A DNA stretch of 64,000 bases, from contig JAUCBJ010003020.1 in the NCBI GenBank assembly GCA_032718475.1, positions 1 to 64,000 of the forward strand, given 5' to 3'. Of this stretch, positions 1 to 13,200 are shown in pieces. The position numbers and the translations under genes were made by a program. Position 1 is the first letter of the stretch. Each line of letters begins with the position of its first letter. The notes under the pieces are model-generated. The model worked only from the letters and a program-made list of their open reading frames with translations, had not been told where the DNA came from and did no database searches. The stretch is from Nemertoderma westbladi. Lineage: Eukaryota; Xenacoelomorpha; Nemertodermatida; Nemertodermatidae.

Positions 1-285
1 ATTTGTCAGAGTCAAGGGTTGCTATAGTGCCCGACCGATATGTACAAATAAAGCGACTCGGGGAACTACCCACCAAATCCACGGCCACCACTTCTACTGT
101 GTCCTCAAACTGGCTCCTAATAACTATCTATTGTACGGTAAATATATATAATATATCTTACATGCATTGAAGAATCTTGCAGATTATCTCGCGAAAGTCA
201 TGGGTATAGTTTGTCGATAAGCCGGCACACATTCCTAGTGGAGCTGCTTCGCTTCCAGCATGCCAATTATAGATGATAATTGAAA

Positions 286-406
286 CCTGAAACAGGTGGA
301 CAGTACAATATTACTACAAAACGGCATTGCTTAGTTTCTGATTATGGTCTGACACTCTGACTATAATCTATGTTTTATGTTCCTGTGTCCAGTCCACTTT
401 TTTCAA
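286..406. repeat. Fold-back repeat, copy 1
   Basis: The left end reads CCTGAAACAGGTGGACAG and the right end reads GTCCAGTCCACTTTTTTCAA, so the two ends are imperfect inverted copies of each other. A related copy lies about 40 bases downstream. This looks like a small MITE or hairpin repeat upstream of the acetyltransferase gene; no target duplication was resolved. Confidence 0.55.
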
Positions 407-446
407 ATACACATCTTATTCCCAATTATAATTAAGAAAGCGAAAA

Positions 447-555
447 CTTGAAAAAGGTGGACAGACCACTCGCTACACACTACTTTGCTTAATACGTTTC
501 TGATTGCGGTCTGTCCATTGTCCATGTTTTCTGTGTCCAGTCCACCTTTTTCAAA
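447..555. repeat. Fold-back repeat, copy 2
   Basis: The ends CTTGAAAAAGGTGGACAG and CCAGTCCACCTTTTTCAA are inverted copies. The internal stretch around TTTCTGATTGCGGTCTG matches the inside of the copy at 286-406, so this is a second member of one small family. It is probably a MITE-type element. No gene is visible in 1-1050 apart from these repeats and scattered TACCGGTAC-like words. Confidence 0.55.
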
Positions 556-1071
556 CACCCGAATAAGGCACAAGACGCAGTCCTTTTGTAAGTAACGACA
601 AATAGCGGACTGATAAATTTAGCCAATTAGATTATTACTCACAGGCTGACAGGTGTCACAGCCAGGTAGCTACAAATTGTAGACTAGGCCCCTATCAGCC
701 TATACGATTAGAAAGCAATAATTCAAATTTACCTCATTTATTTTATGATTGACATTCAGACAGTCATTCCTTTCCCCCCACCCAGTAACTACATCAACTA
801 CCGAACTTTACTACTACAGTACTATAATACTGTCAGACTGTAAGACAGTAATACTGTAATAGGCCTACTTCAGTACGGTAACGGTATTGACAGATTGGTA
901 CTGTCTGGCTGTGGTACAGCTACAGCAGTAGGGTACCGGTACTGCAAAACGTTAGGCCTACACTCAGACACTACACTTACCGGTTAAACGGTACTGAGCT
1001 TGACATCTTAACCATTGCAGCATTGCGATTACTCATTTCTAAATTTCAGAATTTGCAGGTCCGTCTGTAGG

Positions 1072-1209
1072 ATGGAAGTCTCTGGATGTTCTGCTGGTAG
1101 TGACAATTCACAACGTTCTACACCAACAAAGAGACCGTTGGAGTCCCAGGGTGAGGATGTAACGGGTGATACGGCTGTTGTTGTTACAGATAGCGATCCT
1201 GAATGCCAG
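1072..1209 (+). CDS. KAT7: KAT7-like gene, first coding exon
   Basis: Encodes 46 residues starting [16 protein letters not shown], a low-complexity Ser/Thr/acidic segment. The exon ends CAG|GTTAGC in phase 0, and the next exon starts after TTTCTTTCAG in phase 0. The start is inferred from its good context (AGGATGG) and because it is the first ATG in this frame near a plausible 5' UTR acceptor (TTGCAG at 1053-1058). This N-terminus has no recognisable domain, so it is the least certain part of the gene. Confidence 0.6.
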
Positions 1210-4200
1210 GTTAGCACTACCCGGTACCTGTATGCCGGTAGCAGTTAGGCCTATATATGAAGAAACAGTTTAAAATAAACAAATCGGCTTACCCGGTACT
1301 GCCTGCGGCATGCGGTTGTGTGGAATACCAGTACTGCAGTATACTGGTACCGGGTATATGCAAATTGCTGAATTGCAAATGTGCTGCAGTACCTGTCCTG
1401 TCTGCCTTTCAGCCAGACTGGAATCTCTATGTAATTGCACGCCGGAGGTGCGCCAGGCGTAGAGTAATTTGCGCCAACCAAAAAAATGTGTTCCTAGCAC
1501 ATAAAACAGTAAAACGTGTGCTGTGCCAACAAAGGACTGAAGAACTAGTGTTACGAAATAAATTGAACTGTAATTTCAGAAAACCGTGCCGTACAGGAAC
1601 ATGCACGGTCTGACGGTACCCTACACGCACGCAATACATGGAGTTTTAATCTCAAGTGAAATGAATATTTCCATAATCAGACGGACTCCTTTATAATTAA
1701 CGGTATTTTTACTATTATTATATACTTTATTTTTATTTCTTTCAGGTGACCCGTAAAAGCATTAAATTGCGACGAGTGACTCCCAAGAAATCGGGAGTTG
1801 GCGGAGAGGTTGACCTCGGTAAACGGCCCCGCAGGAAGACTCGTCCAATTGGTTTACTCTCCCATCTCTATGGAGACGTCCCGAAGTGTTTCCTCTGCTC
1901 AAAGGATATCGCCTTGGAACAGCGCAGCGATATGTGCCGCTGTATCGCCTGCTCGGACGCCTTCCATGGTTCCTGTCTGCACTTCACTGCCTCTAAACTC
2001 GTTACAGTGAGGCAGTACAAGTGGGAGTGTTCTAGTTGTAAGATGTGTTCAGGTAAGCAGACAGTACAAGTGGGAGTGTTCCAGTGGTAAGATGTGTTCA
2101 GGTAAGCAGAGTAAAGTGGGAGTGTTCTAGTTGTAAGATGTGTTCAGGTAAGCAGACAGTACAAGTGGGAGTGTTCCAGTTGTAAGATGTGTTCGGGTAA
2201 GCAGACAGTACAAGTGGGAGTGTTCCAGTGGTAAGATGTGTTCAGGTAAGCAGACAGTACAAGTGGGAGTGTTCTAGTTAAGCAGACAGTACAAGTGGGA
2301 GTGTTCTAGTTGTAAGATGTGTTCGGGTAAGCAGACAGTACAAGTGGGAGTGTTCCAGTGGTAAGATGTGTTCAGGTAAGTAGACAGTACAAGTGGGAGT
2401 GTTCCAGTGGTAAGATGTGTTCAGGTAAGCAGAGAGTAAAGTGAGAGTGTTCTAGTTTGTAAGATGTGTTCAGGTAAGCAGACAGTACAAGTGGGAGTGT
2501 TCCAATTGTAAGATGTGATCAGGTAAGCAGACAGTACAAGTGGATGTGTTCTAGTTGTAAGATGTGTTCAGGTAAGCAGAGAGTAAAGTGAGAGTGTTCT
2601 AGTTGTAAGATGTGTTCAGGTAAGCAGACAGTACAAGTGGGAGTGTTCCAATTGTAAGATGTGATCAGGTAAGCAGACAGTACAAGTGGATGTGTTCTAG
2701 TTGTAAGATGTGTTCAGGTAAGCAGAGAGTACAAGTGGGAGTGTTCCAGTGGTAAAATGTGTTCAGGTAAGCAGAGAGTAAAGTGAGAGTGTTCTAGTTG
2801 TAAGATGTGTTCAGGTAAGCAGACAGTACAAGTGGGAGTGTTCTAGTTGTAAGATGTGTTCAGGTAAGCATACAGTACAAGTGGGAGTGTTCCAGTTGTA
2901 AGATGTGTTCAGGTAAGCAGACAGTACAAGTGGATGTGTTCTAGTTGTAAGATGTGTTCAGGTAAGCAGAGAGTAAAGTGGGAGTGTTCTAGTTGTAAGA
3001 TGTGTTCAGGTAAGCAGGCAGTACAAGTGGGAGTGTTCTAGTTGTAAGATGTGTTCAGGTAAGCAGATAGTAAAGGTGGGAGTGTTCTAGTTGTAAGATG
3101 TGTTCAGGTAAGCAGACAGTACAAGTGGGAGTGTTCTAGTTGTAAGATGTGTTCAGGTAAGCAGACAGTACAATTGGGAGTGTTCCAGTTGTAAGTTGTG
3201 TTCAGGTAAGCAGACAGTACAATTGGGAGTGTTCCAGTTGTAAGATGTGTTCAGGTAAGCAGAGAGTAAAGTGGGAGTGTTCCAGTTGTAAGTACTTTCA
3301 GTTAAGGTTTTGGGCCGTCACACTGTAACCTGTATGGGTCACTTTTTGGTGGAAAAAAAATCGCGAGCACTGGTACTCAAACCGATTATTACCAATACCA
3401 ATGCTATGTGTATCTACAGGACAACAAACAGCCAATTTTGAGCCAGGTAGGATCGACCTAGGATAATGTATCGAGCCAGTACCCTCCCTTTAATACGGTC
3501 TATAGAAAAGAAAGTGATGTGGCCAAGGCAAAAGCCTTACCCGAGCTGGGGGATGACACTGTGATTACTGGAAACAACTACAAACATTGATGGTGAACTA
3601 TCTCCCTTCAGGCACAGAAATAGATTCTAACCCTACATCAGCCACTCTTACCACCTACCCTAGTGAGCAGCATGGTGGGCAGAGGAAACCCAATACGGAT
3701 TGTATCGAGTTACAGAGTTGGTATGCGGATGATTCCGCCCGTATGGAATATCTCCACTCAGTAGCCAGGTGGTTCAGTGACCTTTGTTCCAAGGGTCCAA
3801 AAATAGGATATTTCCCAGAACCAGATAAGTGTTAGGGATGGATTACAGGACATTGCAAAACAATTATTTGTCCCACTGGGGTTAAAGGCAAATAATGTTG
3901 TGACTTGGTGGCGCGTTCTAGGTGGTTTCATAGGGGAAGAACAGGACAGGGAGCAGTTTCTGCATGATAAGATCAGTCAATGGTCAGATGGTGAAATCAT
4001 ATTCGTGTGTTGTGTTGGCCGAAGTGGTCAAAACATACCCCCAGGAGTCACTCACTGCAATGTCGAAGTCACTACAAGCAGAGCGGGACTAGGCCTATAC
4101 GATGCGGGTATTGGATGTACCTTCAGAGAAGTACCAGCCACTGAAGAATGCTTTGGTAGAGCATTCTCTATCAGCATTGTTTGGAATAGCGATTCCACAA

Positions 4201-7200
4201 TATGACTTTGCTTTGCTCCTTCAGCCAATTCGCCACGGAGGGATAGTTATACGTGTTCCAGTTCAGCGAGCTGCTGGGACATACCAGGCATCAAGAGAGG
4301 GAACTGCAATGGTGGTGGAAACGTTAACTCAGAGAACCCAACTGTGGAAGGCCACAAGTCTACTCTGAGGAAATCGATACAGGAGTCCAGAGAAAGGGAG
4401 GCAGTGCGGGCTAGAGAGATCCAACAAGACCAGAATTCCTAATGAGATGATACCTGACCGAGCGCGAACAGTGAAACGGCAGTTAGATTAAAATATCTGC
4501 TTCACCAGACAGATATTTCTGCAAAAACATTCCGTGATGGGTTATGTCTACTTTATGGGTATACATACCCCTCCCCAGTTGCCGTCACGTTGTGATGGAT
4601 GTGGTGCCAATTTCAACGTTGATCATGCCCTAAACTTTAAAAAGGGCGGTCTAGTATGTCACCGGCATGATGAGATGATGGATGTTGATGAGGAGCTTTG
4701 TGTGATGGCTTGGGGAGGGATCGCAATTTGCTGGTGCGGAGTGTGTGGGTACCGCAAAGGGATGCGTCGTTTGATGTGTGCGTTGTAAACGCTGATGCTC
4801 CCTCATACCGTAACCGCACGACTGAAAGCATTCCCAGGAAGAGCGACTGAAGAAGCAGTAACATTAGCGAGCGGCTACGATTAACATTTACCCCCCCCCC
4901 CCCCCCCCCCCCACCCATCTTGCTGTTAATGCTAACGGTGTCTGGGGCCGCGAAGGGGGCCACTTTATCCATCATCTGGCGTCACAACAGCTTCCAAGGA
5001 AGTGTGGAGCGATAAACCCCCTGGAATCGTTCGTTCTTGGGCGGATCAGGGCTCGTTTGTCAATAGCGCTATTGCGGGCAGTTAGGTCTGTGCCTCAGGG
5101 GTGGGAGACGGTCGTGGCGGTTGCAGCCGGAGTTTGTGAGGTGGATTAGATTAGGAGCAATGCGGTACTAGGGGGAGCTTTATGTGTATTGTATATTGTT
5201 GGTTATATGTTTGTGGACTAAGTAACAGGGCGTACTTGGTGGTGGGATGGGGATAGTGTTTTGTGCTATAATAATCTATTATTGATTAAAATTGTGATTT
5301 TGTTCTATTTACAAGATAAACCTACTTTATTATTACTAATTAACTTTTTATTTAGATCCAACTATAATAGTAAATGTATCATTATATATATAAATACTAT
5401 ACTATATATATATCTATACTGTATACTATATATATAAAAAACGAATCATTTTATTTATTTTATTCACTCCAGGTTGTCGTAAACCCGCGCACACGGATGC
5501 ACGATCCGGCTCCGAACCGCATCCCGGCGTCGCCGTCTGCTCCGAATGCGACCGAGCCTACCACCACGGCTGCGCGCGCCCCCCGCTCTCCCCCTCCCAC
5601 TCGAAGGTCGCCGCTACCTGGCTCTGTCGCAAGTGCGACGTGGAATGCGGCGCGTCGAGTCGCGAACGGGCCGACGGAGATCCTACGGGGTGGGAATCCC
5701 CGGGGGAGACGGAATCCCGATCGACACGCGGAACCCCTACGAGACCGAAACGGGACGTGAGCGCCGCGGCCATAGCGACGGCCGATCGCGTCTGGGGACA
5801 GATCCCCGTGGTGAAACGGCGTCGCGAGTTGACGTGCCCCGTGGACGGCTGCGACTCGGAGGGCCATCTCTCCGGGAAGTTCGACCGTCACTACACGCAG
5901 TCCTGCTGCCCGTTGTACCACAATCTGTCTCCGTCGCAGTGTGTGGAGATGGGAGCGGGCCGGGACGGGTGCGAGATGGAGGGTTCCCGGGACCAGTGGG
6001 ACCCCGACACTCTGGCTGCGACGCGAGCGCTACGGGAGACCCACGCGGACAAACACGGCAAGTCGAGGGAACCGCTACTCGAAGGACTCGCCTCTCAGTG
6101 GGACATCGGGATGTTCCGTTCCGCCCAGGCCATCCTCGCAGAGAAGGAACAACTCGTTAGTAAAACTTAATTTAATTTATTATCTTAGCGTTAATTAAAT
6201 CCAATCGAGTTATACAAATCCAAGGTTTTGTGTGACAAGCCGCGAAAGTAAGCGAGCTTAGCATACCGGTACCACTAATAATCAGGCCTCCCAGAGTTTC
6301 CTTTTTTTTTTATAAAGTTTCCTTTTTTTCCTCTTCTTTTATAACATTTCCTTTTTTTGTTATCCATTTTCGCATATTTTTTACCTTTTTTGGTTTATAA
6401 TAACAACTTCAGCTTGCTGTTGATATTGACAAGGTTACTACCATAAAAATGTAGTCGCGGAAGGAAGTTTAATATATTTATGTTCTGAGTGGGGATATGT
6501 TATAGTTGACACAAAACCCGCTTTGGTGAATCAACAATGTTGATTTTCAATTTAGGGAAAGGAACAGGTTGCAGTGGCAGTCTATTCTAACCAAAGCAAT
6601 GAAAGAAAGTCTATTACACGGTTATAGTTTCATTTTTGCTCGTAATCAGCTGTTATTTGCATCCGTTTTCCCTGGAGATGGTTGTATTTTGATCGCGTCT
6701 TAAAGCATTTTTGTTATTTATATAAATGTAGCCACGACCGGAAATCCGTACCAAAGTTTTTATGTCACTTTCGTCCATTTTTTGTGTCACTCAACCATTT
6801 CTTATAACTAGGCAAAAAAGGTGAAAATTTCGTAATAGTTTGTAAACTGTTTTAATTTCACTGATACTGTATGTTCTCTTCTTTTTTCATTGATAGGTTG
6901 ATTTATAATAATCTTTTTATTTACATTTATTTACTTTTTATTTATTTTTATTTATAACTTATTATTTATAATAATTTTTCCCTTTTTTTGAACCGTATCC
7001 TATCCTTTTTTTCCTTTTTTTTTGAAAATATAAATTCCTTTTTTCCCTTTTTTCCTCGATTTTTTTGGCTGGGAGGCCTGAATAATAATAATAATAAATC
7101 ATGCACTACTTTACCGAGCTTAATCCCCCCATGTATCGGTTCTAAAGCGCTGTGAAATTCCAAAGATTGTGTCAGATAGTTTAGTTTAGATTTGAAAAGC

Positions 7201-10200
7201 CATATTAAAGAGTTCGGTTTTTAGAACGCTGCGGAAAGTTGTCAGATAAGTATCGGTTCGAGTTTGAAAATTGAGACTGTTGGAGCGGCGTAAGAGAATG
7301 ATTGTGCGCCGAATGTTTTAAGTTGATCTAACTCACTCAATCGGTGTGTCTGTCGTTCTGTAGGTCCGTGTTTTTAATCGTTAATAACTCGATCATTCAT
7401 TGATGAAATCTAACCAATCTTGGTACACACGTTGTCTGGCAAAAGTTTAGAACTTTTCCAAGTTGAATTTGCGTTTGGCCATCGAGAAGGTAAGATAAAA
7501 GCAGTTAATTAGTTAATTAAGTTGATTGCGGTAAAAAACAACATTTTCAACCTGTCATTTAATGGATATTAATTATTTTATTGTATAAGATTTAAATAAT
7601 TATACTCATTAGTATCACTGCTATCGGCCTAAGGTTTATATGCCTTTCATCAATCCCCTTGGCGCCTTTGGGTTGGGGTGGTGCAGATTAAGACGTGGGT
7701 TGAAGGGAAGGAACTTCCCATCTTCTTTGATTTATTGGTGGTTGGGTTAAATTTCTTAAATACTGATTTTGTGATTAAATTGCTCAATTTTAGTTTGAAT
7801 CTCATAACTGAGCCTCGTGCTGCGCGAAAGCCCCACGAACGTGTCAAATTTTCCACCTGCATTTTAATGTGACGTAATTTTAAGTAGGGCTAGTATTTCC
7901 AGTAAAGTAGATAGTGAAACATACCAATTTAACGTAATGTTTTTATTACGACATTTAAATATTTTGACCAACATTTTAAACGAAAATAACACATTTTTAT
8001 TTAATTTAAACTTAATTTAAATTTATTTTAATTTAAAGACAGGGGGTGGGAAACTGGAAACTCCTACTAACTTCGTATTGCTTTTTATTCGGATTTATCA
8101 TTTTAACGATATCAAAAGCAATTCAATATTTTTGCCCATTTAACATTATTAACCACATTCACGGTAATGTGGTTAACTACTAACAGTTAGTAGTTAACTA
8201 GTTTCAGATTGCCGACACAATATACATACACTACCAACTGGCATTAAAAAGCTGGTAAAAAGTTTGTAATCTTTAACTAATAGAAATACAAAAGAAATCA
8301 AATTTAACCAAACCCTTTCCTCGGGTTATTCCCCCATTGAGTTGTGTGCGTGCGACGTGGTGCGCATCTGGTGTTGGCAATCAATCATTCAGTGTTCTGA
8401 TTAAATAATGCAGGATGTCAGTAATAATCACGACCCTAATCAGTCACAGTCATTCGTGACAATATTACAATTGGTATTGCGGTAAACATATAATTTGAAT
8501 ACTTTATGGTGTTTATATATAATTAATTCATGTTTCGGGTGCCCTACAGACAAATTATACTGCGGAAAGGAACAACTCCGCGCGAGTGTCCTGGTATAAA
8601 ATACGCTCCAATTGGTTCTGTTATACCCAAGGCGTCCTTTAATAATTCTATACTATTCAATTCCTCTTATTAAAAGTCGCATTGATTCTACCGGTAAATG
8701 AAAATCCATATCCTGTTTCCCGCTGCCTTTTATCTGATTATATCGAAGTGCAATCTGGTTCATTATGACTCGCCACTAATGCACAGAGAATGGCATAAAC
8801 GACTGGGGAACATTTTAATTTGAGAAGTGCAGGTAGCCAACACAGTTCAGAGAAGTGCAAGTATAGCCAACACAATACAGAGAAGTACAAGTATAGCCAA
8901 CACTAGGGATGTCCCGGAATTCCGGCTGTTTTTGCTCTGGAATTGCCGGAATGGGGTCAATTCCGGCCGGAATTTTACCGGAATTACCAGGTTCCTAACT
9001 AGTTTGATAGTTGCAATTAGTTTGTTAAATTATTATCAACATTTATATATTTTTTAAACATTATTACCAATTATATCGTTTAAGATACTTTTCAACACTT
9101 GTAAAAAAGTATAGTACAAAAAGTATAGTTTTCTTCGACCGTTAGAGCTCTAACATTTAAAGATGAAAGGCATAGATGCCCCCTGGTTAGCCCCTTCAAA
9201 CCATTCGTGCCGAATCGAAAACTGCCTTGGACCACATGCGGGGATCGAACCCACGACCTCCAGAGAGATGGGAATTCAATGCAACCACTACACCAAGGTG
9301 GAACCTAACTAACCTATCTAACGAGGGAAAATTCACAGCCACCCCGTTTTTTACAGTGAATGCAGTCTTGATGGGTATGTAACACATTTCCAAAAACAAT
9401 TCACCTGGTATTCAAACTAAAATGGTCCCACCATGTGTTACACCACTTACTGTAGTATTCATATACAATTCATAACCGGTTTAATTTACATTAACTAATT
9501 AAACCCTTTGTCGTTCTGAAGATATTTTATGAAATGCATCATTAGGCCCGGGTGCTCCACTGGTAAGTCGTAAGTCGCTTTTAGTCAGAATGTCAAAATG
9601 AATGGCTCCTGGCTCCATTGGCAACACAAGTCATAAGTCAACTGATAAAAAATATAAGATGCGTGTCTCACATTTACTGCATATTTATACCCAAAGTAAC
9701 CCATCACAGGCATATTGGCGGATATAACACATGATTCATTGTCAAAAGATGGAACATGTCTGACTAAGACTACAGAAGACTTAGTAGTGGAGCACGGGCC
9801 GTCACGAGTGGTTTTTCTCAATTTGCTTATAAAATGACGTTTTTTAGATTGATTTTACATTACTTTACATTGATTTTTTTTACATTATTTTACATTGAAT
9901 TTATAGTATTTTACTTTGAATTATTAATAAATTATTATAATATTATGATTGGTATAGTCCAACGTAGCATATAGGATTACCCCTAAAGATTTGCAGCTTA
10001 TTTCCATGGGGGTCCTTTAGGTTACTTAGTTACAAACAGTATTACACAATTACAATTATTACTCTAACCTAAATCTAATATAAAACGTTATTACAATACA
10101 TACATGCATGTCACTGTAACATGCTCCTTTCCCTTAAAGACACCAGAATATTGCACCAAAGGACCTAATGACGCGAAACCATAGATTTTTGTTTAACGTA

Positions 10201-13200
10201 GGTTTTAGGTATGAGTCTAAAGGCTAAAAACCTAACTTTTGGCCAAAGTTATAGATTTTAGAAAAAACTTATATTGAATTCCCTGTCGTTTAAGGCCGAA
10301 GTACCATCCCGTCCCCATAATAGGCCATACCGGGCCAGGCCATTCTCCACTCCACCCACCTTAATTCCCCCAAGGTTCTGATTCATCTCATTAGCAAACT
10401 TAGTTGTAGAAATTAAAAAAATCCATTTGGTTCACAAAAAATTATAAAGTTTCATGGGTCATTTAGTGTATTTCATTAATTATAGAAAATTCCGGTTCCG
10501 GCCGGAATTCCGGCCGGAATATTCCGGCACGTTGAATTCCGGTTCCGGTTCCGGCCGGAATCAAAATATCGATTCCGGGACATCCCTAGCCAACACAGTA
10601 CAGAGAAGTACAAGTGCTGCCAACACAGTTCAGAGAAGTACAAGTATAGCCAACACAATACGGAGAAGTGCAAGTATAGCCAATATAGAACAGAAGTACA
10701 AGTGCAGCCAACACAGTTCAGAGAAGTGCAAGTATAGCCAACACAATACAGATAAATACAAGTGCAGCCAACACAGTACAGATAAGTGCAAGTAAAGCCA
10801 ACGCAGTACAGAGAAGTACAAGTATAGCCAACACAGTACAGAGAAGTACAAGTATAGCCAACACAGTACAGAGAAGTACAAGTGCTGCCAACACAGTTCA
10901 GAGAAGTACAAGTATAGCCAACACAATACAGAGAAGTGCAAGTATAGCCAACATAGAACAGAAGTACAAGTGCAGCCAACACAGTTCAGAGAAGTGCAAG
11001 TATAGCCAACACAATACAGATAAATACAAGTGCAGCCAACACAGTACAGATAAGTGCAAGTAAAGCCAACGCAGTACAGAGAAGTACAAGTATAGCCAAC
11101 ACAGTACAGAGAAGTACAAGTGCCGCCAACACAGTTCAGAGAAGTACAAGTATAGCCAACACAGGACAGAGAATTACAAGTGCAGCCAACACAGTTCAGG
11201 GAAGTGCAAGTATAGCCAACACAGTACTACTACTACTACTACTAGGATCGGCATGCTGCATTGTAGCTGCATTTTTAGGAATGCTGTACCGGCTTATCGA
11301 CAAAATTGCACCGCCACAACTCCCTATCACCCATGGCATTTGCTAGATCATCCGCATCTTCAAGGCCAGTGTCCTTTAAGATGCGTCTCAAGAAAGTCAT
11401 GGGCTGTCCACCATGCTTATTCACTCCATGAGGCTGCCAAAGTACAAGATTATGCACTGGCTGGTCCTCACGGCGAAAGCAATGTCCTGCAAAGCGGAGG
11501 CGATTTTGTTCTAGTGTCAAGCTTGGGGGAACCAATGAGACACCTCCAATGTTATACAGTGTCTGGTTGGAGATGTGTGCATCGTACTTGACACAATGAA
11601 CCCGGCGTAGCATTCTTGTGAATGTGCCATCCAGAGATTTGGTGTCCTCAGCAGTTAGAGCCCAGCATGGACTCCCATAGAGGAATACTGGAACTACTGC
11701 TGCTCTAAATAATCGGACCTTAAAGTTTCCGATTAATTCTCGGTGACTTCCAAATCCTGGAAAGCCTATTCAAGGCTGCCCATTCCTTTCCCTTACGTAT
11801 TCGAAGGTCCTCACCTGACTTCCGGATCCATGATCCCAGGTAACAGAAGTCGTCCACATGCTCAAGCATACCATCTTTTGAGCTTATGCTCATCCGATCA
11901 GAGACTTGCTGAGGACTTTCAAAGTTAACTGTCAAAATTTTGGTCAACACAGTACAGAGAAGTACAAGTATAGCCAACACAGTATAAAACTCAACGATTC
12001 TGCAACTATAGAGACAAGTAAACAAATTAACTGAGAGGGAAGATGTTCATTCTTCGATTTTTATATTCATATACAATAATTGTCATTTCCGTGGTAAAAA
12101 TAATTGAACACAAAAAATATTCAGATATAATTATTATTAAGACATAATGCGCCTTCGCATCCTGAGTTCCCTGGAATACGTACTATGTATTTGTTAATCT
12201 TGAATCTTGTTTCAAAACAAAGTATAATTACCCTCCCTAATTAGTGTGCGTAAACTACCCGGTTGAAACCTCATCGCAAAATATAAAATAAATGAGTCAT
12301 CTGATGTTTATAATGACGTTGATATTATTATACTGTTTATTTGGATATTTTAATAACTTTGGCCGGTTTCGTTTCATTCAGAGATGATGATTCCCGTTTT
12401 AGTATCTGAGATTCGTAGTTTTTGTTTCGATATTCCGGGAAGGTTGACATCGTTTCCGGATCCACTGGAAGCGGCTGTTCCTTAAAGTATGAGCTGAGGA
12501 GACATTCCTCGGCCTGTGCGCGCTTACGGGGGTCGTACATGAGCAGGAAGTTAAGGAGGCGAAGTCCCGACTCGCTGAGCCATGGGAGCAGCGCCTTAAC
12601 GTTGTTGTAGGGCTGTTTCTTCAAAGCGAACTTCTTGGGAATCGCGAGTCTTGAGAATCCCGGCCATAGCTTCTCTGTGGGCGTTCCCAGGAGATCAATG
12701 ATAAGATCGAGTTGGTTCAACTCGGTTTTCCCAGGGAGCAGCGGTTTGTGGGAGAGAAGTTCCCCCAGAATGCAACCCGCGCTCCACATGTCTATCCTAT
12801 TGGTGTAGCTAGTGGCCCCCAGGAGCAGCTCGGGTGCGCGGTACCACAGCGTCTGTACGCGGGGGGTTAGCGCCCCCAACGGTGGGTGCCCGAACTGCCG
12901 ACTCAGACCGAAGTCTCCCAGCTTCAGTACTCCTAGGTCTGTTAGCAGCAGGTTGGACACCTTTAGGTCGCGATGTATTATAAAATTTCCGTGTATGTAT
13001 TCCAAACCCCGAAACATTTGTACTGCGATGCATTTAACTTGACCTTCGGAGAATCTGCTAGGCATGTTATCCAACAGACTACCCAAGTCCTGCGAACAGT
13101 AATCCATTCTAAGGAATATGGCGTCGAGTTTCTTTCCGACCACAACTTCCGTCATATTTACGATGTTTTTATGTTTCAAATTGAGTAGTAAATTGATTTC

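Larger units (their letters stand above)
8904..10588. mobile_element. hAT-like non-autonomous transposon with 8-bp target duplication
   Basis: Begins TAGGGATGTCCCGGAAT and ends with ATTCCGGGACATCCCTA, an inverted repeat of about 17 bases with further GGCCGGAATTCCGG-rich subterminal repeats. It is flanked on both sides by GCCAACAC (8896-8903 and 10589-10596). Eight-base target duplications and TAGGG-type ends are hallmarks of the hAT superfamily. No transposase is visible in its 1,685 bases. It carries a tRNA-like SINE head (9226-9300) and a smaller fold-back element (9546-9800), and it splits a 30-bp satellite array. Confidence 0.85.

Noticed and set aside
5460..6160. Other overlapping frames on both strands in the GC-rich exon
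   Set aside because: They are shadows of the PHD2/C2HC exon, which alone gives recognisable domains and phase-matched splice sites.
9226..9300. Functional tRNA gene
   Set aside because: A and B boxes and the T stem are present but the acceptor stem cannot pair and it lies inside a transposon; called a SINE head instead.
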